From Streptomyces hilarionis (GTDB lineage Bacteria; Actinomycetota; Actinomycetes; Streptomycetales; Streptomycetaceae): a stretch of 64,000 bases of DNA. This document shows, in pieces, positions 42,327-50,763 of this stretch (positions within the stretch are counted from its first letter, which is position 1; each line of letters begins with the position of its first letter). The notes under the pieces were generated by a model, which had not been told where the DNA came from, ran no database searches, and saw nothing but the letters and a program-made list of their open reading frames with translations. The stretch is taken from contig NZ_JAHHIT010000039.1 of assembly GCF_024539675.1 (NCBI RefSeq), positions 78,565 through 142,564 on the forward strand, written 5' to 3'. A program made the position numbers and the translations under genes.

Positions 42327-43294
42327 ACGCCACACTGACGGCCGTCGTCCTCTCGCTCTTCTCGGCCGTCGCCTACGCGGCCGCCGCCGTCGCCCAGGAA
42401 CGGCTGGCCTCCCGGCATCCCGGCGCCGGCCTGCTGCGCCTGATCGCCAGCGGGGCCTGGTGGTGGTCGGTGGGGCTGAACGCCGCCGCCGCGCTGCTGC
42501 ACGTCGTCGCGCTCAAGTACGGCCCGCTCACCGTGGTGCAGCCGCTCGGCGCGCTCACCCTGGTCGCGGCGGTGCCGATGGGCGCGCGGGTGGCCGGGCG
42601 CCGGGTCGGCGCCGCCGAGTGGCGGGGCATCGCCTTCACCCTGGCCGGCCTGGCCGCGATCCTGGTCACCGCGTCGGGGCCGGCCCCGGAGGACGTGCTG
42701 AGCCTGCCGGAGGCCGTCGCCGTGGCGGGGGCGACGGCGACGCTGATCGGGCTGCTGGCCCGGCGCGGCGCCAGGCCCGGACTGCGGCACGCGACCGCCT
42801 CCGGTTTCGCCTCGGGCGTCGCCTCGGCGCTCACCCAGACCGTGACGGTGGCCGCCACGGACCCCTCGGGCTCGCCGTTGAGCCCGCAGGTGATCGGCGT
42901 GGCGCTGCTGGTCGCGGCCTTCGCCGCGGGCGGACTGCTCCTGTCCCAGACCGCCTACCGGGACGGCCTCGGCGCTCCCCTGGCGATGGTCACCCTGGCC
43001 AACCCGGTCGCCGCCGCGGCCATCGGCCTCGCGCTGCTCGGCGAACGGCTCCAGGGCGGCCCCGCCGGGGTGCTCCTCGCACTGGCGGGAGCCGGGCTGG
43101 CGGGCTGGGGCGTGGTGCTGCTGTCGCGGGCCGCGCCGCACCCGGCGGCCGTCGACGCCCACGACCGTCCCGTCGTCGACGACGAGGACCACCCGGTGGC
43201 GGCGGTGCTGGCGCTGAGGCCGGAGACCGCCTCGGCCGAACCGGCGCTGCTGCCGCGGCCGGCGAACGGACCGGAGCACCTGACACCGCTGTAG
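42323..43294 (+). CDS. DMT-superfamily (EamA-like) transporter
   Basis: This 323-residue protein should span the membrane about nine or ten times (LTAVVLSLFSAVAYAAAAVAQ at the start, LANPVAAAAIGLALLGERL near the end, typical of drug/metabolite transporters). The N-terminal AVAQERLASRHP matches the actinobacterial DMT group. The C-terminal 50 residues are soluble and acidic. It starts inside the PAP2 stop (ATGA). With the PAP2 gene it forms a TetR-controlled envelope operon, perhaps for exporting or recycling a lipid or small molecule. Confidence 0.8.
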   Translation: MNATLTAVVLSLFSAVAYAAAAVAQERLASRHPGAGLLRLIASGAWWWSVGLNAAAALLHVVALKYGPLTVVQPLGALTLVAAVPMGARVAGRRVGAAEWRGIAFTLAGLAAILVTASGPAPEDVLSLPEAVAVAGATATLIGLLARRGARPGLRHATASGFASGVASALTQTVTVAATDPSGSPLSPQVIGVALLVAAFAAGGLLLSQTAYRDGLGAPLAMVTLANPVAAAAIGLALLGERLQGGPAGVLLALAGAGLAGWGVVLLSRAAPHPAAVDAHDRPVVDDEDHPVAAVLALRPETASAEPALLPRPANGPEHLTPL

Positions 43295-43305
43295 CGCCAC
43301 GCACG

Positions 43306-43339
43306 CGGGGGCCGCCCTCCCGAAGGAGGACGGCCCCCG
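43306..43339. terminator. bidirectional terminator
   Basis: A near-perfect stem of 15 positions (one mismatch) with the stable tetraloop CGAA lies between the DMT gene (ends 43294) and the facing LURP-one gene (ends 43359), followed by TTCTGT. It should stop transcription from both sides. Confidence 0.85.
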
Positions 43340-43358
43340 TTCTGTGCCCGTGAGGACG

Positions 43359-44177
43359 TCAGCCCAGGCCGCGCGCGTCCTGCTTGAGCGCGGTGTCCAC
43401 GGTCAGCGCCGTGGCGACGACCAGGCTGAGCAGCGGCTCGGGCAGCTGGTAGTGGATCTGGAGGACGTAGTTGTCCGCCGTGGTGAACATGGTCTTGGCG
43501 AGGCCTTCCCAGGTCTTGGTGATCCGGGCGACCTCGTTGTCCGCGTGGTCGACGATCGCGAAGTTCCAGGCCCGCCAGTTCTCCGCCTTGATCGCCCCGA
43601 CCTTCTGGCCGCCCGCCTCGATCGAGAAGTTGATCTTCCCGAAGACGTTCTGCTGGACGATCTCGCCGACGGGCTGACCGTCGGGCCGGGTCACGACGAC
43701 CCTCGACTTGAAGATCTTCGCCGGCCGGGTCAGCAGGAGCACGGGACGCTCGTGGGCGTCACGGATCTCCAGACGGTGCGTCAGGTACTGGTCGATGCTG
43801 CCGAGGAAGCGGACGATCTTGCGCAGCGTGCTCTGGCCGACCTGCACCACCGAGCCGAGCTGGCTGCCCTGCTGGTCCATGACCTTGTACTCGTTGGTCA
43901 GCTCGATGAGCTTGGCCTTCTGGTTCACCACCAGCACGGGCTCGCTGAACAGCGTGCCGCCGCCGGGGCCGCTCGGCGCGACCCCGGCCTGCTGCTGCAC
44001 CTGGCGCTGCACCCGCTGGTCCGGGCCCGCCTGCGGCGGAACCTGGGGCGCGCCCTGGCCCTTGGCGTCGGCGTGGGTGTGCTCGGTCCACTGGGCGCCG
44101 TCAAAGTAGCGCAGGGTCTGGGACGCCCCGTTGGGATCCGGGTACCAGCCTGCAGGTGTGTTCGAATGCGTGGTCAC
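43359..44177 (-). CDS. DUF2510 plus LURP-one/scramblase-like protein
   Basis: This 272-residue protein begins with a DUF2510 motif (PAGWYPDPNGASQTLRYFDGAQWTEHT), a Gln/Pro-rich linker, then a tubby-like LURP-one/phospholipid scramblase-type barrel (LVVNQKAKLIELTNEYKVMDQQGSQLGSV... IEAGGQKVGAIKAENWRAWNFAIVDHADNEVARITKTW). The barrel normally hides a C-terminal hydrophobic helix. In bacteria the role is unknown, though membrane attachment is expected. The GTG at 44177 lacks a strong ribosome site but begins exactly at the DUF2510 motif. Confidence 0.83.
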   Translation of the reverse strand: MTTHSNTPAGWYPDPNGASQTLRYFDGAQWTEHTHADAKGQGAPQVPPQAGPDQRVQRQVQQQAGVAPSGPGGGTLFSEPVLVVNQKAKLIELTNEYKVMDQQGSQLGSVVQVGQSTLRKIVRFLGSIDQYLTHRLEIRDAHERPVLLLTRPAKIFKSRVVVTRPDGQPVGEIVQQNVFGKINFSIEAGGQKVGAIKAENWRAWNFAIVDHADNEVARITKTWEGLAKTMFTTADNYVLQIHYQLPEPLLSLVVATALTVDTALKQDARGLG

Positions 44178-44268
44178 CGGGGCACACTATCCCGAGCCCG
44201 ACGGGAGCGGACCTGCCCCGGCAGGGCGGGATGCGGCACGCAGACGCCCCGCCGAGGCCCGCAACGGG

Positions 44269-46323
44269 TCATTGCGTGACGATCGCCGGGTCGCTGACCC
44301 CCGGCCGCCCGTTCTCGACATGGCCGGCGAACCGCCTGAGGAACGCCCGGTCGGCGGTCGAGGTGACCGTGAGGTCGTACCAGCGCCGGCTCGCGTGCAG
44401 GTCCACGGTGCGCTTGAGGACGGCGCCGGGCCGCAGCCTGACGGTCGTGGTCCGTCCGCCGTAGCCGTCGGCGACCTTCAACTCCACCGTGCCCTTGCCC
44501 CGGTGGGTGAAGACGAGCTCGACGCAGTCGCCGGCGTGCCGCGCGACCACCTCGGGCCCGGTCGTCTTCCCCGCCGACTTGAACACGCGCAGGAACCCGT
44601 TGGGGCCGTGCACGGTCAGGTCGTGCGAGCCGCCCGAGTACGCCGAGTTCCACGTGTCGGAGACGGTCGCGCCCGCCCCGGTGGTGTAACTCCACGGACC
44701 GTCGGCGCGGTTGCCGGAGGTCACCAGGAAGGCCGCGCCGGCCTTGGCGCCGGAGGCGAAGGTGAGGGTCAGGGTCCCGGCCGCCGCGTCCACCGAACCG
44801 TCCACCTGGGGCGCGTACCTGAGCGGACGGGTGGGGCGTGCGCCGCGCTCCTGCTTCGGCAGCACGGGGTGGGCCGGCGGGGTGGGCACGTAGTCGGGGT
44901 GACGCTCGCGGTCCGGGGGCCGGTAGCCGTCGGTGCCGGGCAGCGTCACCGGCCGGGCGTCCGTGCGGGAGAAGTCGAACGCGGCGGTCAGGTCGCCGCA
45001 GACCGCACGCCGCCACGGCGAGATGTTCGGCTCGTGCACACCGAAGCGGCGCTCCATGAACCGGATGACCGAGGTGTGGTCGAGCGTCTCGGAGCAGACG
45101 TAACCGCCCTTGCTCCACGGGGAGACGACCAGCATGGGCACCCGCTGCCCGAGCCCGTAGGGGCCGGCGGGGTGAGCGGCGTCGCCCGGGAAGACGTCCG
45201 GTCCGACGTCGACCGTGGAGCGGCCCTGGGCGGCCGAGGCCGGCGGGAAGGGCGGCACCAGGTGGTCGAAGAAGCCGTCGTTCTCGTCGTAGGTGACGAA
45301 GAGAGCCGTCTTCGCCCACACCTCGGGGTCGGCCGTGAGCGCGTCCAGGACCTGGGAGACGTACCAGGCGCCGTAGTTGGCGGGCCAGTTGGGGTGCTCG
45401 GTGAAGGCCTCGGGGGCGACGATCCAGGAGACCTGGGGCAGCCTGCCGCCCTTGACGTCCGCCTTGAGCTGCTCGAAGTAGCCCTCGCCGGTGCGCGCGT
45501 CGGTGCCGGTGCGGGCCTTGTCGTGGAGCGGGTCCCCGGGCTGGGCGTTCTGGTACTGCTTGAAGTACAGCAGCGAGTTGTCGCCGTAGTTGCCGCGGTA
45601 GGCGTCCTGGATCCAGCCCCAGCCGCCCTTGGCGTCCAGCCCGTCGCCGACGTCCTGGTAGATCTTCCAGGAGACCCCGGCCCGCTCCAGGCGTTCGGGG
45701 TACGTGGTCCAGCTGTACCCGGCCTCGTCGTTGCCGAGGACCGGCCCGCCGCCCTTGCCGTCGTTGCCGGTGTACCCCGTCCACAGGTAGTACCGGTTCG
45801 GGTCGGTGGAGCCGATGAAGGAGCAGTGGTAGGCGTCGCAGACGGTGAACGCGTCGGCCAGCGCGTAGTGGAAGGGGATGTCCTCACGGGTCAGGTACGC
45901 CATGGTCGTGGCGCTCTTGGCGGGCACCCACTTGTCGTACTTGCCGCCGTTGAAGGCGGCGTGCCCGTCGTTCCAGCCGTGCGGCAGGTCCTGGAGGAAG
46001 GCGAGGCCCAGGTCGTCGGCCTCGGGACGGAACGGAAGGACGTCCTTGCCCGCGGCGTCCGGCTGGTGCCAGACGGACCTGCCGTTCGCGAGGGTGACCG
46101 GACGCGGGTCGCCGAAGCCTCTGACGCCGCGCAGCGTGCCGAAGTAGTGGTCGAAGGACCGGTTCTCCTGCATGAGGACGACGATGTGCTCGACGTCCTC
46201 GATCGACCCCGTGCGATGGTTGGCGGGCAGCGCCGCGGCGCGTTCCACGCTGCTGGACAGCGCGGTGAACGCCGTCGTGGCGCCCGCGAGTTGGAGAAAG
46301 CGTCGCCGGTTGACTTCGGACAT
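44269..46323 (-). CDS. plcN: Tat-exported phosphocholine-type phospholipase C
   Basis: This 684-residue secreted phosphoesterase has a twin-arginine signal (NRRRFLQLAGATTAFTALSSS) at the start, the N-terminal catalytic motif EHIVVLMQENRSFDHYFGTLRG with the Asn/Ser active-site region, TYDENDGFFDH as metal ligands, and two C-terminal DUF756-type beta domains (LRYAPQVDGSV..., TVHGPNGFLRVFK). It cleaves phosphatidylcholine or similar lipids, releasing phosphate-bearing heads, and is often phosphate-starvation-controlled. The ATG at 46323 gives the Tat signal directly. No clear PHO box was found upstream. Confidence 0.92.
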   Translation of the reverse strand: MSEVNRRRFLQLAGATTAFTALSSSVERAAALPANHRTGSIEDVEHIVVLMQENRSFDHYFGTLRGVRGFGDPRPVTLANGRSVWHQPDAAGKDVLPFRPEADDLGLAFLQDLPHGWNDGHAAFNGGKYDKWVPAKSATTMAYLTREDIPFHYALADAFTVCDAYHCSFIGSTDPNRYYLWTGYTGNDGKGGGPVLGNDEAGYSWTTYPERLERAGVSWKIYQDVGDGLDAKGGWGWIQDAYRGNYGDNSLLYFKQYQNAQPGDPLHDKARTGTDARTGEGYFEQLKADVKGGRLPQVSWIVAPEAFTEHPNWPANYGAWYVSQVLDALTADPEVWAKTALFVTYDENDGFFDHLVPPFPPASAAQGRSTVDVGPDVFPGDAAHPAGPYGLGQRVPMLVVSPWSKGGYVCSETLDHTSVIRFMERRFGVHEPNISPWRRAVCGDLTAAFDFSRTDARPVTLPGTDGYRPPDRERHPDYVPTPPAHPVLPKQERGARPTRPLRYAPQVDGSVDAAAGTLTLTFASGAKAGAAFLVTSGNRADGPWSYTTGAGATVSDTWNSAYSGGSHDLTVHGPNGFLRVFKSAGKTTGPEVVARHAGDCVELVFTHRGKGTVELKVADGYGGRTTTVRLRPGAVLKRTVDLHASRRWYDLTVTSTADRAFLRRFAGHVENGRPGVSDPAIVTQ

Positions 46324-46623
46324 GGGTGAGGCACCTCTCGTACGGAAGGGTTCTGCCGGCCGGTTCGTGACGGGATGCGCGCGCAAGGAGTTTCGCAAGG
46401 GCGCCGAACGTCAGGGAAGGGTCGGATGACGTCCATGTGAAAGTCGCCGGTACGCGGGATGTGCGACGGGCCAAGAGACCCCCGAGCAGGCGCCGCGCGC
46501 CGGACGCGCGCCTTCCGCCCGGCGCGCGGGAGAACGCTCCTTCCGTGAGGCGGAAGCCCTGTTGCGCCCGGGTAAGCGCCGTTCGCACGATGTCGCCACC
46601 ACACCGAGACGGGAGCCGCACCG
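46324..46623. other. 300-base divergent region, plcN / vanA
   Basis: It contains two hairpins: a perfect 11-bp stem (CCGCGCGCCGG at 46493-46503, CCGGCGCGCGG at 46519-46529) and a 6-bp stem CTTCCG-TGAGG-CGGAAG (46540-46556). Both lie upstream of vanA and could be in its leader or be operator dyads. I see no gene in it. Confidence 0.5.
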
Positions 46624-47691
46624 ATGCCTCACACCACCGCCTTCGCCAGGAACCAGTGGTACGTCGCCGCCTACAGCCACGAGGTCGGGCGTGAGGAGCT
46701 GCTCGGCCGGACGATCCTCGGCGAGCCGCTGGTCTTCTACCGCACGCGGGAGGACGGCACGCCCGTCGCGCTCCACGACCGGTGCGTGCACCGCAGGTTC
46801 CCGCTCTCCGAGAGCCGGCTCGACGGCGACCGCATCGTGTGCGGCTACCACGGCTTCACGTACGACACGACCGGCGCCTGCGTGTACGTGCCGGGCCAGA
46901 AGCGCATCCCGCGCACCGCGCGCGTGACGGCGTACCCGGTCGTCGAGCAGGACTCCCTGGTGTGGGTGTGGATCGGCGACCCGTCCCTCGCCGATCCCCG
47001 GACCCTCCCGCGCGCCCGGCACCTCGACTCCCCCGGCTGGACGACCGTGCGCGGAATGGAGCCCATCGACGCCGACTACGGGCTCCTCGTCGACAACCTC
47101 CTCGACCTCTCCCACGAGACGTACCTGCACGGCGGGTACATAGGCACCCCGGAGGTCGCCGAGACGCCGATCACCACGGAGGTCGACGAGGGCGCGGGGA
47201 TCGTGCGGGTCAGCCGGCACATGGACGACGCCGAGTGCCCGCCGTTCTACGCCCGCTCCACCGGCATCGAGGGGCGCATCACCCGCTGGCAGGACATCGA
47301 GTACCACGCGCCCTGTCTGTACCTCCTGCACAGCCGCATCGCACCGGTCGGCGTCCTGCCCGAGGCCGACGGCAGCGACCCGAACGGCTTCCACACCGAG
47401 ATCACCTACGCCATCACGCCGTCCGCCGAGGGCAGGGTGTACGACTTCTGGATGGTCTCGCGGGACTGGGCGACGGACGACGCCGAGGTCACCGAGTTCC
47501 TGCGGGGCAACAACCACACGGTGGTCATGCAGGACGTCGACGCGCTCAACCTCCTTCAGCGCACGCTCGGTTCGGAGCGCTCCGGGTACCAGGAGCTGAG
47601 CATCAACATCGACACCGGCGGTCTGGCCGCCCGCCGCATCCTCGCCCGGCTGGCGGAGGAGGGCGACAAGCCGGTGGAGAAGATCTCGTGA
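46624..47691 (+). CDS. vanA: vanillate O-demethylase oxygenase subunit (Rieske)
   Basis: This 355-residue Rieske non-heme iron oxygenase removes the methyl group of vanillate as formaldehyde, giving protocatechuate. The [2Fe-2S] ligands are Cys54-x-His56 and Cys73-x2-His76 (RCVHRR, CGYHG); catalytic iron ligands follow the DLSHETYLH pattern (Asp161, His164, His169). ATG 46624 has GGGAG 8 bases upstream. It overlaps the small next gene by GTGA. The product would feed the pca operon 17 kb away, and the coupled reductase gene supports the assignment. Confidence 0.88.
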   Translation: MPHTTAFARNQWYVAAYSHEVGREELLGRTILGEPLVFYRTREDGTPVALHDRCVHRRFPLSESRLDGDRIVCGYHGFTYDTTGACVYVPGQKRIPRTARVTAYPVVEQDSLVWVWIGDPSLADPRTLPRARHLDSPGWTTVRGMEPIDADYGLLVDNLLDLSHETYLHGGYIGTPEVAETPITTEVDEGAGIVRVSRHMDDAECPPFYARSTGIEGRITRWQDIEYHAPCLYLLHSRIAPVGVLPEADGSDPNGFHTEITYAITPSAEGRVYDFWMVSRDWATDDAEVTEFLRGNNHTVVMQDVDALNLLQRTLGSERSGYQELSINIDTGGLAARRILARLAEEGDKPVEKIS

Positions 47692-47861
47692 GCACCGGCG
47701 ACACCGGCGAGATCTACCGCGTGGACTGGCTGCCGGGCACGGACGTCCTGCACGGCACCTGCCACTGCGGCGCCGAGCACACCGCGCAGGACCCGATCGA
47801 GATGTGGGAGTGGATGCTCGGCCACCCCGAGGGACACCGGCCGCGGGGAGACGCCTCATGA
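47688..47861 (+). CDS. 57-residue Cys-x-Cys protein between vanA and vanB
   Basis: The gene starts at GTG 47688 inside the vanA stop (GTGA) and ends overlapping the vanB ATG 47858 (ATGA), so it is coupled to both. The product is small and soluble, with Cys25-x-Cys27 and flanking His in LHGTCHCGAEH, and WEWMLGHPEGHRP. It is probably a real protein because the reading frame is fixed at both ends by the overlaps. No function is known; a metal-binding helper of the oxygenase is conceivable. Confidence 0.75.
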   Translation: MSTGDTGEIYRVDWLPGTDVLHGTCHCGAEHTAQDPIEMWEWMLGHPEGHRPRGDAS

Positions 47862-48796
47862 GCGAGCTGTACGAGACCGAACTCGTCGTCGAGCGACGGG
47901 AGTTCGCCGCGGACGGGGTGCTCGCCCTCACCCTGCGCCATCCCCTGGGCGAGCCGCTGCCCGTCTGGGAGCCCGGCGCCCATGTCGACGTCGTCCTCGG
48001 GCCGGGCCTGGAACGGCAGTACTCGCTGTGCGGCGATCCGGCCGACCGCGCCGCCTGGCGCATCGCGGTGCTGCGCGAGACGGCCGGGCGGGGCGGCTCC
48101 GTCCGGGTGCACGAGCAGGTCCGGCAGGGCGACAAGGTCGGGGTGCGCGGTCCGCGCAACCATTTCGCCCTGCGCCCGGCGCCCCGGTACCGCTTCATCG
48201 CGGGCGGCATCGGCATCACCCCCCTGCTGCCGATGCTGGCCGCGGCCGAGGCGGCGGGCGCCGAGTGGAGCCTCCTCTACGGCGGCCGCACCCGCGCGTC
48301 CATGGCCTTCACCGGAGAGCTCGCGGCCTACGGCGACCGGGTCACCGTCGTCCCGCAGGACGAGGCCGGACTGCTCGACCTCGGTCCGGCCCTCGACGCG
48401 CTGCCCGCGGACGCCCTCGTCTACTGCTGCGGCCCCGGCCCGCTGCTCGACGCGGTGGAGGAGCGCTGCCCGCCCGCCGCCCTGCGGGTCGAGCGGTTCC
48501 AGGCCAAGGAGCAACCGGTCGCCGGGGAGCGGGAGTTCGAGGTCGAACTGGCGCGCAGTGGCCGCACCCTCACCGTCGCGCCGGGCGTCTCGGTGCTGGA
48601 CGCCGTGCGGGCGGCGGGCGTCCAGGTGCTCTATTCGTGCGCCGAGGGGACGTGCGGCACCTGCGAGACCGACGTGCTGGACGGCACTCCGGAGCACCGG
48701 GACTGCGTGCTCAGCACCGAGGAACGGGAGTCCGGGGAGACGATGATGATCTGTGTGTCGCGGTGCCGGGGCGAAAGGCTGGTGCTGGATCTGTGA
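47858..48796 (+). CDS. vanB: vanillate O-demethylase reductase subunit
   Basis: This 312-residue class IA-type reductase passes electrons from NADH to the VanA oxygenase. It has a flavin-binding barrel (RQYSLCGDPADRAAWRIAVLRE), an NAD-binding part (FIAGGIGITPLLPMLAAAE, YCCGPGPLLDAVEE) and a C-terminal plant-type [2Fe-2S] domain with CAEGTCGTCETDVLDG and Cys in HRDCVL. The ATG at 47858 overlaps the small gene stop. It closes the van operon, followed by a strong terminator. Confidence 0.9.
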   Translation: MSELYETELVVERREFAADGVLALTLRHPLGEPLPVWEPGAHVDVVLGPGLERQYSLCGDPADRAAWRIAVLRETAGRGGSVRVHEQVRQGDKVGVRGPRNHFALRPAPRYRFIAGGIGITPLLPMLAAAEAAGAEWSLLYGGRTRASMAFTGELAAYGDRVTVVPQDEAGLLDLGPALDALPADALVYCCGPGPLLDAVEERCPPAALRVERFQAKEQPVAGEREFEVELARSGRTLTVAPGVSVLDAVRAAGVQVLYSCAEGTCGTCETDVLDGTPEHRDCVLSTEERESGETMMICVSRCRGERLVLDL

Positions 48797-48827
48797 CCTG
48801 GCGCGAGCGCGCCCGGGCGGTCGACCG

Positions 48828-48868
48828 GCCGGGCGCCGTCGGCGACCTGAACGCCGACGGTGCCCGGC
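48828..48868. terminator. terminator after the van operon
   Basis: A 16-bp stem with one G-U pair (left arm 48828-48843, right arm 48853-48868) and a 9-base loop lies 32 bases after the vanB stop. Confidence 0.8.
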
Positions 48869-49183
48869 CCGGCCGGACGGGGGCCCCTCGCGGAGCGAGC
48901 CCGGTGGAGCGGCACACGGAAGCTCGGCCGGCGCTCGGCGAACGGCCGGCGGGCGTCGGCCCGAACAACCCGACGGGCCGGGCGAGATGCGGCGATGTGA
49001 CCTGACGGCGCCACGGCGCCTGGCGGGGTGGGGTGGGTCGCCGACGGGGGAAGGTCGGGGGCCGACGGGGCTTCGGCGGGAGCCGCAGGGCGCCCTGCCG
49101 GTGGACGGTGTCGCGCGGCGGCGACAGGGACGGGGGACGGGAGGCCGACGGCGGCGGCTTCGAGGGGTGGGGCCCCGGCGCGG
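48869..49183. other. 315-base gap, no gene seen
   Basis: After the van terminator there is GC-rich sequence with the palindrome GCAGGGCGCCCTGC (49085-49098). The convergent MmyB-like gene ends at 49184. No frame has a ribosome site or plausible composition. Confidence 0.5.
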
Positions 49184-49852
49184 TCAGCCCGCCGGGGGCG
49201 GGACCACGCTGAGATGGCTCGCGCCCCGGCGCACGCCGCGCGCCCTGCGGGGCGCGGCCGCCGGACGCGCCTCGCGCAGCACCATGGTCAGCCGGGTGTA
49301 TCCCAGGTCCCGCAGGGTTCTGGGGGTCTCGCCCACGATGCGGCACTCCGTGGCGCCCCAGCGGGGGTCGGGATGCAGGAGCGGGCGGACCGCCCCGTCG
49401 TGCTCGACGGCGCCCTCACCGACCGCGCGGACCCAGTGCGGCAGCCCGTGCCGGTAGGCGGCCTCCATGATGGGATCCTGGGCGATCTCGCGGCGGATCG
49501 CCTGTAGCACGTGGTCGTGCGCGTGGGCTTCCACGGCCGCGGCGAAGCCGGCGAGCATCGGCAGGCACCAGCCGGCCTCGTGGTCGCCGAGCACCGCGGG
49601 CGCGTCCGGATGGAACAGGACGAACCGCAGGAAGTTGTCGGTCGGGTGCGCCGTCGGGTGCGCACTCACGTCGCGGAAAAGTGACGCGAAAGCGGCGTTG
49701 GACAGGACCACGTCCCAGCGGTGGTCGAGCACGACGGACGGGAAGGGGACGGCCTCCAGCAGTGCGGCGTAGTCCTGTAGATACGCCTGGGCCTCGGGAC
49801 TCTCGGGGACGGGCCGCGGTGCGGACCGCTGCCCTCCTGCCTGATATGCCAT
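49184..49852 (-). CDS. MmyB-like ligand-binding domain protein without helix-turn-helix
   Basis: This 222-residue protein matches the ligand-binding C-terminal half of MmyB/MltR-type regulators: VVLDHRWDVVLSNAAFASLF, then NFLRFVLFHPDA and WVRAVGEGAVEHDGAVRPLLHPDPRWG, ending in DLGYTRLTMVLREA. Full-length members have an N-terminal XRE helix-turn-helix of about 80 residues, which is absent. The start at ATG 49852 is clear and only about 30 residues precede the domain. It stands divergent from an XRE regulator gene. It may sense fatty acid-like ligands (MmyB-type domains bind them) and act through another DNA-binding protein. Confidence 0.75.
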   Translation of the reverse strand: MAYQAGGQRSAPRPVPESPEAQAYLQDYAALLEAVPFPSVVLDHRWDVVLSNAAFASLFRDVSAHPTAHPTDNFLRFVLFHPDAPAVLGDHEAGWCLPMLAGFAAAVEAHAHDHVLQAIRREIAQDPIMEAAYRHGLPHWVRAVGEGAVEHDGAVRPLLHPDPRWGATECRIVGETPRTLRDLGYTRLTMVLREARPAAAPRRARGVRRGASHLSVVPPPAG

Positions 49853-49950
49853 CGGGAGGTCACCCCTCTTGCCTCTGCGGCCTTCACGCGGCGCCCCGAT
49901 CCTGATGCCCGGACACGAGGCGTGTCAACTATCGTGGCATTCCGTGGTCG

Positions 49951-49980
49951 TTGACGGCTGAAATTGGCCACAGTTGTGGC
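49951..49980. promoter_or_regulatory. operator palindrome and -35 between divergent genes
   Basis: TTGACG (49951-49956) may be a -35 for the XRE gene. A perfect dyad GCCACA-GT-TGTGGC (49967-49980) lies just after it. The GTGGC half also appears nearby at 49934. It is a likely autoregulatory site of the XRE protein. Confidence 0.5.
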
Positions 49981-50095
49981 GAGACCTGGATGTGAGTTCG
50001 AAAGACCCGCTACTCTCCACGCAGTTCACGGCGACCGTCCGTGTCGGCGATCGTGTGCCTGTGAGAGGGACGTGAGAGACCTAGGAGAGCTGTCG

Positions 50096-50749
50096 GTGGC
50101 GGAGGATGGCTTCGAGGTTCCGGGCGCCGCGGCGACGGTGCTGCTGTCGGCCGTCGTCGCCCGTGTCGCCGCGCTCGCCGACCGGCTGGGCGTCCCGCAC
50201 GCGGAGGTCTTCGCCACGGGGCGGCTGTCCGTCGCCTCCGGGGTCCCGGAGTCCGTGGTCAAGGCCCTGCTCAGCGGCCGGCCCGCCGGGGAGCCCGACG
50301 TCCAGGCCCGTTTCCTTCAGCGCCTGGGCCTGTTGCGCCGTACGCGGCTCAAGCCCGACGGCCGCAAGTACACCCAGCAGGAGATAGCCGACGGCGCCGG
50401 CATGTCGCGCCAGCAGGCGGGCGCCCTCATCAACGGCGACCGGCGCCCCACGATGGAGCACTGCGACGCCCTCCAGAGGTTCTTCCGCGTGCACGCCGGG
50501 TTCCTCACGGCCGAGGACCCGGAGGCGCTTTCGGGCGCCTTGCAGCACACCGAGCAGGAGCTGCTGCAAAAGCTCGCCGCGCGCGAGGCGGCCGCGGCCG
50601 CCGAGGACCCGCTGGAGCGCCTGTTGCAGGACCACGGCGTGCGCGGGATCGCGTGGCGGGCGGCCCAGCTGCCCACCGACCAGCACCGCGACAAGGTCGC
50701 CGAGTGGCTGGACATGCTCCTGGAGAGCGTGAAGCGGCCCGAGTCGTGA
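50096..50749 (+). CDS. XRE-family regulator (two HTH-like segments), partner of ImmA/IrrE
   Basis: This 217-residue protein has a clear XRE helix-turn-helix (KYTQQEIADGAGMSRQQAGALINGDRRPTMEHCDALQRFFRVHAGFLTAEDPEAL, about residues 90-145). An earlier segment (LSVASGVPESVVKALLSGRPAGEPDVQARFLQRLGL) looks like a second, weaker one. Its C-terminus is helical and acidic. The GTG at 50096 has GGAG 8 bases upstream; an upstream GTG at 50072 is less well placed. It lies 14 bases before the metallopeptidase gene. Such pairs act like ImmR/ImmA, where the peptidase cleaves the repressor. Confidence 0.8.
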   Translation: MAEDGFEVPGAAATVLLSAVVARVAALADRLGVPHAEVFATGRLSVASGVPESVVKALLSGRPAGEPDVQARFLQRLGLLRRTRLKPDGRKYTQQEIADGAGMSRQQAGALINGDRRPTMEHCDALQRFFRVHAGFLTAEDPEALSGALQHTEQELLQKLAAREAAAAAEDPLERLLQDHGVRGIAWRAAQLPTDQHRDKVAEWLDMLLESVKRPES

Positions 50750-50763
50750 TCCGGGGGAGAAGC

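Noticed and set aside
46324..46420. PHO-box-like sequence upstream of plcN
   Set aside because: GTTCGTGACGGG at about 46363 resembles one half of the repeat, but no second direct repeat in 11-base phase was found.
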